Positions 1 through 8,343 of a stretch of DNA of 21,823 nucleotides are shown here, in pieces. The stretch spans positions 1 to 21,823 of the forward strand of contig NZ_CAMLHF010000088.1 in assembly GCF_946479715.1 (NCBI RefSeq). Reading direction: 5' to 3'. Source of the DNA: an uncultured Pedobacter sp. (GTDB lineage Bacteria > Bacteroidota > Bacteroidia > Sphingobacteriales > Sphingobacteriaceae). A model generated the notes under the pieces. The model was not told the DNA's origin, made no database searches, and saw only the letters and a program-made list of their open reading frames with translations. Positions within the stretch are counted from its first letter, which is position 1, and each line of letters starts with the position of its first letter. Made by a program: the position numbers and the translations under genes.

Positions 1-50
1 TACGACATCTGTGGTAGTGACTGGAGTTCAGACGTGTGCTCTTCCGATCT
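1..50 (+). other. Illumina P7/index/TruSeq read-2 adapter contamination (not genomic)
   Basis: Bases 17-50 match the 34-base TruSeq read-2 adapter exactly (begins GTGACTGGAGTTC, ends CTCTTCCGATCT). Bases 1-8 (TACGACAT) match the end of the P7 flow-cell sequence with one mismatch, and the 8 bases between (CTGTGGTA, 9-16) sit where an i7 index belongs. Translated in the frame of the downstream gene, this gives VVTGVQTCALPI, a peptide typical of adapter read-through. Genomic sequence therefore starts at about base 51, and the left edge is a true contig end. The adapter identity is recalled from memory but matches over its full length. Confidence 0.97.
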
Positions 51-850
51 ATAATTTTTATAACAATGGCGATATGGCTTTCCAGATTATGCCCAATCAA
101 ACCATTACCACTACCCGCCAAGGTGAGCCTTTTGGATCATTTTATGGATATAAAGTACTGGGTATATTTCAAAACGATGCTGAAGCCGCAAAACAAAAAG
201 TTGGAGGAATCCCTGCACACGCGGGAGATCTTCAATTTCAGGATCTTACAGGTGATGGTGAAATTACCGATAAAGATCGTCAGATCATAGGTAATCCCAA
301 TCCTAAACTGGTTTATGGAGCAAACATCCGTTTAAATTATAAAGGTTTTGATGTTGCATTTTTATTTAATGGAGTGGCAGGAGTAGATCTGTTCAATGGA
401 GTTAAAGCCTACGAAATGCGTCCTTTTGCTGATGGAAACACCTCGCCGAAAGTATGGGGTGCATCATTTCTTAATGGAAATGGAATAACCAAACAACCAA
501 GACTAGGTGTGGTTAATGCCGATGGTAGTTTCTCCTTAGATCCAAATGGAAATTACAGCTCTGTAAACAGCTACTTTGTCGAGAAAGGTGATTACCTCAA
601 ATTAAAAAACTTGCAGGTTGGGTACACTTTCTCCAATAATCTGCTACAAAAAATAAAGGTGCGCAGTGCAAGGATATTTGTAATGGCTAATAATGTATTT
701 ACCATAACTAACTATAGCGGATTAGACCCCGAACTGGGTGCATCTTTTTCTCCTTCAGGATATTCGGGTGTAACTGCCAGAGGTATAGATGTGGTAAGTC
801 AGTATCCTCAAACCCGTATTTATTCATTTGGAGTTGATGTTAATTTCTAA
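51..850 (+). CDS. SusC/RagA-family TonB-linked outer membrane protein, C-terminal fragment
   Basis: This is the last ~266 residues of a SusC-type TonB-dependent transporter, a 22-strand outer membrane barrel that imports oligosaccharides captured by its SusD partner. Features seen: a GEPFGSFYGYKVLGIFQ segment, a DLTGDGEITDKDR acidic turn, NPNPKLVYGANIRLNYKGFD beta-strand repeats, the YLKLKNLQVGYTF strand, an FVMANNVFTITNYSGLDPE segment, and a C-terminal strand ending in Phe (FGVDVNF), as expected for a Bam-inserted barrel. Full-length family members are about 1,000 residues, so the signal peptide, carboxypeptidase-like domain, plug and most of the barrel are missing. The truncation is caused by the contig end, not by mutation: upstream bases are sequencing adapter. 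The SusD gene starts 19 bases after the stop, so the two are surely one operon. Confidence 0.95.
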
Positions 851-869
851 CCAGATAAAATTAAACAAG

Positions 870-2690
870 ATGAACAAGTCTATATATACCTTACTTCTGG
901 CCGCAGCACTAATCGCCGGATGTAAAAAGGACCCCGATATGGTTGGCCCTTCAGATCAGGTTTCTACAAATTCCTATCCTAAAACAATTGCCGATCTCAA
1001 TACAATTTTAAACCCGGCATATGGAAATTTAAAAAGCACAGGCTTATATGGTTTCGAGCTGATGCCAAAAGCACTTGAAAATTCCGTTCATGCGGGTGAT
1101 GCAAATTATAATGGGGATGGGGCATGGAACGAAATGACCGCCAATAATTTAAGCCCAAATAATGGTAAATCAACAAACGCATGGGTTGCCTTATATGCCG
1201 GCGCAGGAGCTTGCAACACCGCACTTGAAGCAGCAGATTTCTTCGAAAAAACTTATGCCAATGGCTCACAAAAAGCCGAAATAGATGCTGTCCGCGGACA
1301 AGCTAAGTTTATGCGTGCTTTTTATTATTTCCAGCTAGAAGCGCTGTTTGGCGAAGCCTACATTAAAATTGGTGGAATTAATGAAAATAAAATGGGTGTA
1401 CCCATTTATAAGGCAGTGCCTAAAAGTGTAACTGAAACACAACAACCCCGTGCTACAACCAAAGAAGTTTGGGATTTTATAAAATCTGATCTTAAAGATG
1501 CAGCAGCCTTACTTGATAATAAAGTATGGCCAGGGTCAGAAATAGGAAGAGCAAATGAATGGTCTGCAAAAGCACTTCTGGGAAAGGTTTACGTTTTTAC
1601 AGAAGACTGGGCTAACGCAAAAACCACCTTGCTTGATGTGATCAATAATAGTGGAAAAACCCTAATGCCGTTTGCAAAATATAAAGATGCCTTTAACGGA
1701 AACACCGCAAATGAATTCAATGAAGAATCACTATTTGAAATGAACGTTGATGCCGACAATAAAGGTAATTACGGCCCATGGGGAAACATTCCAAACGCAT
1801 CTACATTAAACGGTGTGATCTGGTCTCCGTATATTTTAAGCCTTACAGGAACCGAAACCGGCTCCAGACCTTTAGGATATGGAGGTAACCTTGGTGTGCA
1901 CGACAAAAATATAACACGCTTTGGTTACCCGCTTGGATATTATACCCTGGTTAACAATCCTAATTTCGACAATAGTAAACCTGCCAGCTTTAGCAATCTA
2001 GCAAAGATCATGGATCCTGCCTATAGAACAAAAGCCGAAGCAGTAAGAACCAATAAAACTGCAGATCCTCGTTTATATGTAAACCTGGTACAGCCATGGC
2101 TTGATGTGTTGAACATCGATTGGGAGGGAGGACCCAGACAAAATGTGCCTGTTTCTAAACCAGATTATCTTGCAAGTGAACCCAATACCTATGGATGGGG
2201 CTTCAGAAAATATGCAGCAATTGATTATCATCTAAACATCGTTAATTATGACAAGTGGAACTGGTATTTTCTACGCATGGCGGATGTTTATTTACTTTAT
2301 GCAGAGGCAAGTATAGGTTCCGGAGATGTTGCAACAGGACTCGAGTACATCAATAAAGTAAAACGCAGAGCATATGATCTGCCAATAAACTCGGCTTCAC
2401 CAAGAGATTATACCTCTTTGTCGGCAGCAACACCTGCAATCAATGACCCGGTTTTAGGAACAAACCCGCTGCGTTACGAAAGATGGGCAGAACTTTTTCA
2501 CGAAGGTCAGTGGTGGTTTGATGTTTGCAGATGGCGCTTAGGACCTCAGGAAGCTGCGTTTTATGGCAGGGCAAGAAACTTGTCAACTCCCTTAACTTTT
2601 AACGAAGCTAAAAGCTATTCATGGCCAATTCCATTATCAGAATTTAATTCGAATTCCAAAATCGCTGGTCAACAAAATCCAAATTACTAA
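870..2690 (+). CDS. SusD/RagB-family glycan-binding outer membrane lipoprotein
   Basis: A 606-residue SusD-like surface lipoprotein that caps the SusC barrel and delivers glycan to it. The ATG at 870 is preferred over the in-frame TTG at 828 because it gives a clean lipoprotein signal: MNKS, a hydrophobic run, then LIAGC with the lipidated Cys at residue 18. The N-terminal SusD-like region carries the helical-repeat motif around AKFMRAFYYFQLEALFGE. The C-terminal SusD domain carries the hallmark RMADVYLLYAEA helix and the NPLRYERWAELFHEGQWWFD block. Length is ordinary for the family (500-650 residues). It directly follows the SusC-type gene, and a GH97 gene follows 62 bases later across a stem-loop, the usual layout of a polysaccharide-utilisation locus. 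The glycan it binds cannot be read from the sequence. Confidence 0.95.
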   Translation: MNKSIYTLLLAAALIAGCKKDPDMVGPSDQVSTNSYPKTIADLNTILNPAYGNLKSTGLYGFELMPKALENSVHAGDANYNGDGAWNEMTANNLSPNNGKSTNAWVALYAGAGACNTALEAADFFEKTYANGSQKAEIDAVRGQAKFMRAFYYFQLEALFGEAYIKIGGINENKMGVPIYKAVPKSVTETQQPRATTKEVWDFIKSDLKDAAALLDNKVWPGSEIGRANEWSAKALLGKVYVFTEDWANAKTTLLDVINNSGKTLMPFAKYKDAFNGNTANEFNEESLFEMNVDADNKGNYGPWGNIPNASTLNGVIWSPYILSLTGTETGSRPLGYGGNLGVHDKNITRFGYPLGYYTLVNNPNFDNSKPASFSNLAKIMDPAYRTKAEAVRTNKTADPRLYVNLVQPWLDVLNIDWEGGPRQNVPVSKPDYLASEPNTYGWGFRKYAAIDYHLNIVNYDKWNWYFLRMADVYLLYAEASIGSGDVATGLEYINKVKRRAYDLPINSASPRDYTSLSAATPAINDPVLGTNPLRYERWAELFHEGQWWFDVCRWRLGPQEAAFYGRARNLSTPLTFNEAKSYSWPIPLSEFNSNSKIAGQQNPNY

Positions 2691-2702
2691 TCTTTCCAAT
2701 AA

Positions 2703-2734
2703 ATAACCGGGGTATACTATAAAGCCCCGGTTAT
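2703..2734. terminator. Stem-loop between susD-like and GH97 genes (terminator or mRNA processing hairpin)
   Basis: A perfect 10-bp inverted repeat, ATAACCGGGG at 2703-2712 and CCCCGGTTAT at 2725-2734, enclosing a 12-base AT-rich loop. It starts 13 bases after the susD-like stop and ends 18 bases before the GH97 start. No T-tract follows, so it is not a canonical intrinsic terminator. It could be a leaky terminator or a 3'-end stabiliser that sets high SusC/SusD against lower enzyme expression; that role is inferred. Confidence 0.6.
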
Positions 2735-2752
2735 CATAAATAAACCATCATA

Positions 2753-4897
2753 ATGAAGAAACTACTGATCTGTTTAATCTCTGTTGCAATCGCAATAAAT
2801 GTAATGGCCCAGAGCAACAACAATGCTGAAATAAACAAAGGTAAAGTGAAACTAAAGTTTGAACTGGATGAAAAGGGCAGACCAGGATATTCCCTCTATT
2901 TTGATGGTAAAACAGTGATTCAACACTCACTACTTGGCCTTAATCTGGTTGGCGATAGTGCATTCAGCAACCAGCTTGCAATAGTAGCAATAGAAAAAAC
3001 AAGTGTTGATCAGCAATGGAATCCGGTATGGGGTGAGGTAAATACCATTAACGATAACCATGAGCAACTAACCGTAAAACTAAAACAAAAGAATAGCCCA
3101 AATAAATTGATAAACATTGTATTCAGGGTTTTTAAAGATGGTGTAGGATTTAGATATGAATTTCCAAAACAGCTAGGATTAAAATATTTTACGGTAGCCA
3201 ATGAACTTACTGAATTTCATCTTACGGCAGACCATAAGGCATTTTGGATTCCTGCGGATTACGATACTAATGAATATAAATATACCACCAGCAGTTTAAG
3301 TAATATAGATGCTTTTGCAGTATCTAAAATAGCTACAGACATCGCCGTAAGGGTGGCCCCTGATCAGAATGGTGTACAAACTCCATTAATGTTAAAGTCG
3401 GCAGATGGGCTATACATCAATATTCACGAAGCGGCATTGATCAACTATCCCGCTATGCAGCTTCATGTAAATAAAGCCGATTTCAACCTTACTGCACAAC
3501 TGGTTCCAGATGCTACAGGCAATAAAGCCTACCTTTATGCGCCATTTAAAACCCCTTGGAGAACCATATTGGTGAGCGATAAAGCTGCCGATATTTTGGC
3601 TTCAAAAACCATCCTGAACCTGAACGAACCTTCAGTAATAGAAAAAACTGACTGGATAAAACCGATGAAGTTTGCAGGTGTTTGGTGGGAATATCAAACC
3701 GGAAAAAGCACCTGGAGCTATGCAGATCGTGCTGACACTTTAGATGCCAGTGGTAATTTATTACCCAATGGAAAACATGGTGCAAATACCACTAACGTAA
3801 AAAAGTACATTGACTTTGCATCGGCAAATGGGCTGCAGGGCGTATTGGTTGAAGGATGGAACTACGGTTGGGAAGATTGGTTTGGAAACTGGAAGGAGAA
3901 CGTTTTTAATTTCACCAAGCCATATCCGGATTTCGATGTAAGAGAAATAACGGATTATGCAGCTACCAAAGGGGTAAAAATGATTATGCACAATGAAACC
4001 TCAGGCTCGGCCACAGATTATGAACGTCAGCTAGATACAGCCTATAAATTCATGAATAAGTTTGGCTATCCGGCAGTTAAAACAGGCTATGTTGGAAAGA
4101 TCATTCCCAGAGGTGAGCATCACGATGGGCAATGGATGATCAATCATTACGAAAGAGTACTTCAAAAAGCTGCAAAACACAACGTAACGGTAGATGCTCA
4201 TGAAGCAGTAAGGCCAACGGGTCTGCACCGCACTTATCCCAATTTTGTAGCTTCTGAAGCAGGACGTGGTAATGAGTATAATGCCTTTAGTGATGGCAAC
4301 CCGCCAGAACATGAAACCATACTACCCTTTACCAGACTAATGGGAGGCCCCATGGATTATACCCCCGGCATTTTCAAATTAAAAGGTTATGCGGCTGGTA
4401 TGCCAACCCGACAAGTACATACCACTTTGGCAAAGCAGCTGGCGCTTTATGTTACTATTTACAGTCCATTACAAATGGCGGCCGATTTACCTGAGAATTA
4501 CCAGGCTCACATGGATGCTTTCCAATTCATAAAGGATGTGGCTGTTGATTGGGACGATTCTAAGATCATAGAAGCAGAGCCGGGCGACTATGTAACCATA
4601 GCCCGTAAAGCCAAAGGAACTTCAAACTGGTATATAGGGGCAATAACCGACGAGAATTCCAGAACAGCTGTTATTCCATTAAATTTTCTGGATAAGGATA
4701 AAAAATATGTAGCAACCTTATACCTTGATGCCGATAATGCCGATTGGCAAAACAACCCAGAGGCTTATAAAATAACACAATATATAGTGAGCCCTAAATC
4801 AGTGCTTAAATTAAAACTTGCACAAGGTGGGGGAGCTGCGGTGAGCATAAGGCCATTACAAGCAAATGAAAAAGTAAACTTTAAACAGTATAAATAG
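2753..4897 (+). CDS. GH97 inverting alpha-glucosidase, SusB-like, exported
   Basis: A 714-residue glycoside hydrolase family 97 enzyme with a signal peptide (MKKLLICLISVAIAINVMA, then QS), so probably periplasmic. Order: N-terminal beta-sandwich (about 25-290), (beta/alpha)8 catalytic barrel (about 300-590, opening near FAGVWWEYQTGKSTW), C-terminal beta domain. Candidate catalytic and Ca-site glutamates are E367 (LVEGWNYGWED), E415 (MHNETSG), E484 (DAHEAVRPTG) and E508 (RGNEYNAF). Their spacing (48, 69, 24) equals that of E391, E439, E508 and E532 as I recall them for Bacteroides SusB. The VKTGYVG strand has Gly where retaining GH97 enzymes carry an Asp nucleophile, which supports the inverting alpha-glucosidase subgroup. 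It would release glucose from alpha-glucosides imported by the upstream SusC/SusD. Exact linkage preference cannot be inferred. Confidence 0.93.
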   Translation: MKKLLICLISVAIAINVMAQSNNNAEINKGKVKLKFELDEKGRPGYSLYFDGKTVIQHSLLGLNLVGDSAFSNQLAIVAIEKTSVDQQWNPVWGEVNTINDNHEQLTVKLKQKNSPNKLINIVFRVFKDGVGFRYEFPKQLGLKYFTVANELTEFHLTADHKAFWIPADYDTNEYKYTTSSLSNIDAFAVSKIATDIAVRVAPDQNGVQTPLMLKSADGLYINIHEAALINYPAMQLHVNKADFNLTAQLVPDATGNKAYLYAPFKTPWRTILVSDKAADILASKTILNLNEPSVIEKTDWIKPMKFAGVWWEYQTGKSTWSYADRADTLDASGNLLPNGKHGANTTNVKKYIDFASANGLQGVLVEGWNYGWEDWFGNWKENVFNFTKPYPDFDVREITDYAATKGVKMIMHNETSGSATDYERQLDTAYKFMNKFGYPAVKTGYVGKIIPRGEHHDGQWMINHYERVLQKAAKHNVTVDAHEAVRPTGLHRTYPNFVASEAGRGNEYNAFSDGNPPEHETILPFTRLMGGPMDYTPGIFKLKGYAAGMPTRQVHTTLAKQLALYVTIYSPLQMAADLPENYQAHMDAFQFIKDVAVDWDDSKIIEAEPGDYVTIARKAKGTSNWYIGAITDENSRTAVIPLNFLDKDKKYVATLYLDADNADWQNNPEAYKITQYIVSPKSVLKLKLAQGGGAAVSIRPLQANEKVNFKQYK

Positions 4898-4949
4898 AAA
4901 ATGATAAGATCGTTCTGAATAATCCCGTCTTTTCTTTAAATTGGAAAAA

Positions 4950-6146
4950 ATGTTCGGAATTATGCCATCACATACGTTGCCAATACTATCATCAATATTA
5001 GATAACGATTTTTATAAAATTACTATGCAGCAGGGGGTAATTCGTTTATTTCCTTCTGCAAAAGCACGGTATGCATTTATAAATCGGGGTAAGCACTCAT
5101 TTCCAGATGGTTTTGCAAAAGCCTTAAGAGAGGCCGTAAATGAAATGGCCACATTAAAACTAAGCAGAGAAGAAAAACATTTTTTACAGATAAACTGCCC
5201 ATACCTTGATCCTGTATACCTTGATTTTCTGGAGGGATACCGTTACAACCCGGAAGAAGTACACATTACACAAAACGGAGATCAGCTTGAGGTGCATGTA
5301 GAAGGCCTATGGTACCGAACCATTTTGTGGGAAGTACCATTAATGTCGCTCATTTGCGAGCTATTCTATGTCCTCAATGATTCCCAAAGGATCTCTAACG
5401 ACGAGGTCATTAACCATACCAGAGAAAAAATTGAAAACTACCGACGTTTAGGTGTTACAGTAGCAGAATTTGGTACCCGTCGCAGATACTCTTATCAGGT
5501 ACATAGATTGGTACTTCAGGCGCTTAGCCAATATGGCGATGGTTCATTTATAGGCACCAGCAATGTACATATGGCCATGATCCATAAAACAAAACCTATT
5601 GGGACCCATGCCCATGAATGGTTTATGTTTCATGCCGCACGTTATGGCTTTAAAATGGCCAATGCAACAGGGTTGGAGCATTGGGTAGCCGTTTACCGTG
5701 GCGATTTGGGCATTGCATTATCGGATACCTATACTACAGAGGTCTTCTTTAAACAGTTCGATAAAATGTTTTCGAAGCTGTTCGATGGTGTTAGGCACGA
5801 TAGCGGCGATGCGCTGCTTTTTGCAGATAAAGTAATTTCACATTACAACAGCATGGGCATCGATCCAAGAACCAAAACTATAATTTTTTCTGATGGATTG
5901 AACTATGAAAAAGTTGCACGCATTGCTGATCATTGTCGTGATAAGATTGGAATGTCATTTGGAATAGGTACAAACCTTACCAACGATGCCGGTCCTGCAG
6001 CAATGAATATTGTGATAAAAATGACCGAGGCACAGCCAAAGGATGGGGAGTGGACAGAAGTTGTAAAGCTTTCTGACGAACACGGAAAGTACACAGGAAC
6101 CGAACGCATGATCAATCTTGCCAAAACCATTCTGGAGATAGATTAG
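4950..6146 (+). CDS. pncB: Nicotinate phosphoribosyltransferase
   Basis: A 398-residue cytoplasmic enzyme that joins nicotinate to PRPP, with ATP use, to form nicotinate mononucleotide in the Preiss-Handler NAD salvage route. Seen: N-terminal SSILDNDFYKITMQQ; EVPLMSLICELFY; AEFGTRRRYSYQVH; IGTHAHEWFMFH, whose His (H222 from this start) corresponds to the phosphorylated His of the family; LSDTYTTEVFF; the phosphate-binding GVRHDSGD; FGIGTNLTNDAG near the end. Length fits bacterial PncB (about 400). The start is uncertain: ATG 4950 and ATG 4962 are both possible, while the in-frame TTG at 4941 is less likely. It lies 52 bases after the GH97 gene on the same strand without a clear terminator, an unusual housekeeping gene inside a glycan locus. 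Confidence 0.94.
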   Translation: MFGIMPSHTLPILSSILDNDFYKITMQQGVIRLFPSAKARYAFINRGKHSFPDGFAKALREAVNEMATLKLSREEKHFLQINCPYLDPVYLDFLEGYRYNPEEVHITQNGDQLEVHVEGLWYRTILWEVPLMSLICELFYVLNDSQRISNDEVINHTREKIENYRRLGVTVAEFGTRRRYSYQVHRLVLQALSQYGDGSFIGTSNVHMAMIHKTKPIGTHAHEWFMFHAARYGFKMANATGLEHWVAVYRGDLGIALSDTYTTEVFFKQFDKMFSKLFDGVRHDSGDALLFADKVISHYNSMGIDPRTKTIIFSDGLNYEKVARIADHCRDKIGMSFGIGTNLTNDAGPAAMNIVIKMTEAQPKDGEWTEVVKLSDEHGKYTGTERMINLAKTILEID

Positions 6147-6162
6147 AAAAGAACAGCTTTAC

Positions 6163-6178
6163 GCAACGAATTTGTTGC
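6163..6178. promoter_or_regulatory. Short inverted repeat GCAAC-N6-GTTGC after pncB
   Basis: GCAAC at 6163-6167 and GTTGC at 6174-6178 form a symmetrical pair with a 6-base centre. It lies 16 bases after the pncB stop and about 58 bases before the NIPSNAP start. It could be an operator for the downstream three-gene run or a weak hairpin at the end of pncB. Five-base arms are short enough to arise by chance. Confidence 0.25.
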
Positions 6179-6235
6179 TATTACTTTAAGTCGCAGGAAA
6201 TTATCTAGTTTTAGTAACTAAAATAAACTCAACAC

Positions 6236-7027
6236 ATGAAATCAAAAACTTTGTTTAACTGCTGCATGGCGGTTATTATCTTTACTATTGGTAGTTCAAT
6301 GCAATCGATTGCTGCTGCCCCTCCAAAACAATTTTATCAAATAACGGTATATCACCTTAAAACCAAAGCTCAGGAAGAAAGGGTAGATAAATTCCTCTCA
6401 GAAGCTTATGTTCCGGCGGCTCATCGTCTAGGTGTTAAAACAGTAGGTGTATTTAAATCTGCAGATATAGATACTGCTATCGATAAAAAGATCTATGTAT
6501 TTCTTGCTTTTCAATCACTAAAACAGTTTAGCGAGGTGTCTCAATTGCTTTTAAAGGATAAAGAACTGGCAACAAAAGGAGCTGACTATGTAAATGCAGC
6601 TTATAATGATGCCGCTTTTGTAAGAAAAGAAAACATCATTTTAGAGGCATTTGCAGGAATGCCAACATTAAAGAAACCAGTATTTAGTAATGCCAAGAGT
6701 GAGCGTATTTACGAATTACGCAGCTACGAAAGTGCCTCTGAAAAGCAACATGTTAATAAAGTTCAGATGTTTAACAATGAGGAAGTTGAAATATTTGATC
6801 GTATAGGTAGCCAGGCAGTATTCTATGGTGAAGTTTTGGCTGGTAGCCGTATGCCAAACCTAATGTATTTGACTACTTACAGCGATAAAAAATCAAGAGA
6901 CGAACATTGGAAAGTTTTTGGTGCCGATCCAAAATGGAAACGTGTATCAGCTTTGCCTGAATATCAGAATAACGTTTCAAGAAACGATACTCAATTTATT
7001 GTTCCTACGGACTATTCTGACTTTTAA
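6236..7027 (+). CDS. Exported NIPSNAP-family protein with two ferredoxin-like halves
   Basis: A 263-residue protein with an N-terminal signal peptide (MKSKTLFNCC, hydrophobic run, cleavage likely after SIAAA near residue 28). The mature part appears to be two NIPSNAP-like (dimeric alpha/beta barrel) units. Unit one, about 32-130, begins FYQITVYHLKTKAQEERVDKFL. Unit two, about 156-258, begins RIYELRSYESASEKQHVNKV and includes MYLTTYSDKKSRDEHWKVF, the conserved block of the family. NIPSNAP proteins have no settled biochemical function; the fold resembles small monooxygenases and heme-binding domains, but no catalytic residue can be assigned here. The GH99-like gene starts 5 bases after its stop, so they are almost certainly co-transcribed, which ties this protein to periplasmic glycan processing. 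Confidence 0.85.
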   Translation: MKSKTLFNCCMAVIIFTIGSSMQSIAAAPPKQFYQITVYHLKTKAQEERVDKFLSEAYVPAAHRLGVKTVGVFKSADIDTAIDKKIYVFLAFQSLKQFSEVSQLLLKDKELATKGADYVNAAYNDAAFVRKENIILEAFAGMPTLKKPVFSNAKSERIYELRSYESASEKQHVNKVQMFNNEEVEIFDRIGSQAVFYGEVLAGSRMPNLMYLTTYSDKKSRDEHWKVFGADPKWKRVSALPEYQNNVSRNDTQFIVPTDYSDF

Positions 7028-7032
7028 ACTTT

Positions 7033-8304
7033 ATGAATATAAAACATACAGTTTTACTGATTATGTTACTGTTTGCAAGTAGTGTATTTGCACAAAGTAA
7101 ACACAGTAAAACATCGCGGTTTAAAAGCTATAAGGGTTTAATTATGGCTGGCTATCAAGGCTGGCATAATGCTGCGGAAGATGGTGCTGGCCGTGGCTGG
7201 TACCATTACCAATCTAAAGGAAAATTTGAACCTGGAAGTACAAATGTTGACTTATGGCCCGAAACAAGTGAGCTAAAAAAGGTATACCAAACATCTTTCG
7301 TACATGCTGATGGCAGTCCGGCCTATCTGCCAAGTGCCCACGATGCATCAACTGTCGAAACTCATTTTAAATGGATGAAAGATTACGGACTGGATGGCGT
7401 TTTTATGCAGCGTTTTGTAGCAGAGATAAGGGGGAAATCTGGTCGCAATCATTTCAATACTGTACTTGGAAATGCTTTAAAGTCCTCGCAAAAATACGGA
7501 CGGGCAATCTCTGTAATGTACGATTTGTCGGGTACAAGAGATAGTGTTGACGTGCCGGTGCTAATAAACGATTGGAAAAACCTGGTCGACAGTATGAAAA
7601 TAACCAGCCAGGGAAATAATCAAACCTATTTATACCATAACGGAAAGCCACTTGTAGTTTTGTGGGGAGTTGGATTTGGAGATAACCGGAAGTACACACT
7701 AAAGGATGTCGCAAAAATGGTCGATTTTTTAAAGAATGATCCTGTATACGGCGGATGTTCAGTAATGTTAGGCGTACCCACTTACTGGCGCGAATTTGGA
7801 AATGACACAGAGAAGAACTCATTGCTTCATGAGATCATAAAAAAAGCAGATATCATTCATCCCTGGACCATTGGCCGATATGGCAATGAAACTGCATACA
7901 ATAAATATGCAGAGGTTCAAAAAGGGGATATAGCCTGGTGTAAGCAAAATAAGCTCGATTATGTTGGAGTTGTTTTTCCGGGCTTTAGCTGGCACAATAT
8001 GAATCCAAAATCGCCATCTAACCAAATTCCAAGAAACAGGGGCAAGTTCTTTTGGAAGCAACTCTCTACCGCTATAAAAAACGGAGCCGAGATGCTTTAT
8101 GTAGCCATGTTTGATGAAGTAGATGAGGGAACAGCTATTTTTAAAATATCTAAAAATCCCCCGGTTGGCGCAAGTACATTTGTAACCTTCGAGGAAGATA
8201 TTCCTTCTGATTACTACCTGTACCTTTCGGGATATGCTGGTAAAATGCTTAGAAAACAAGTTCCTTTCAGAGAAGATGTTCCTTTACCGCCAAAGCAAAA
8301 ATAA
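7033..8304 (+). CDS. Glycoside hydrolase family 71/99-like protein, exported
   Basis: A 423-residue protein with a signal peptide (MNIKHTVLLIMLLFASSVFA, then QS). The mature part resembles the (beta/alpha)8 GH71/GH99-like group: GLIMAGYQGWHNAAEDG at the start, the FEPGSTNVDLWPE segment, THFKWMKDYGLDGVFMQRF on an early strand, and EMLYVAMFDEVDEGTAIFK late in the barrel. E362 and E365 in FDEVDEGT have the E-x-x-E-G arrangement of the catalytic pair in GH99 endo-mannosidases as I recall it (WNEWHEG), so they are the best catalytic candidates. Characterised GH99 enzymes cut alpha-mannans and GH71 cuts alpha-1,3-glucan. This branch is poorly characterised, so no substrate is assigned. It is 5 bases behind the NIPSNAP gene and 39 bases before the DUF2264 gene, all on the same strand. 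Confidence 0.8.
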   Translation: MNIKHTVLLIMLLFASSVFAQSKHSKTSRFKSYKGLIMAGYQGWHNAAEDGAGRGWYHYQSKGKFEPGSTNVDLWPETSELKKVYQTSFVHADGSPAYLPSAHDASTVETHFKWMKDYGLDGVFMQRFVAEIRGKSGRNHFNTVLGNALKSSQKYGRAISVMYDLSGTRDSVDVPVLINDWKNLVDSMKITSQGNNQTYLYHNGKPLVVLWGVGFGDNRKYTLKDVAKMVDFLKNDPVYGGCSVMLGVPTYWREFGNDTEKNSLLHEIIKKADIIHPWTIGRYGNETAYNKYAEVQKGDIAWCKQNKLDYVGVVFPGFSWHNMNPKSPSNQIPRNRGKFFWKQLSTAIKNGAEMLYVAMFDEVDEGTAIFKISKNPPVGASTFVTFEEDIPSDYYLYLSGYAGKMLRKQVPFREDVPLPPKQK

Positions 8305-8343
8305 TTTTCCTAATTTTCCACGGATAATTAATCAGATCATCAA

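Noticed and set aside
828..869. TTG start for the SusD-like gene 42 bases upstream of the chosen ATG
   Set aside because: It would overlap the SusC-type gene and put 14 polar residues before the lipoprotein signal; ATG 870 gives a standard signal with Cys at 18.
4941..4949. TTG start for pncB
   Set aside because: Two ATG codons follow at once (4950, 4962), and homologues begin close to the SSILDNDFYK block, so the TTG adds nothing.
7819..8259. 146-codon open frame on the minus strand inside the GH99-like gene
   Set aside because: It lies entirely antisense to a recognisable glycosidase gene and its translation resembles no known protein; a frame shadow.
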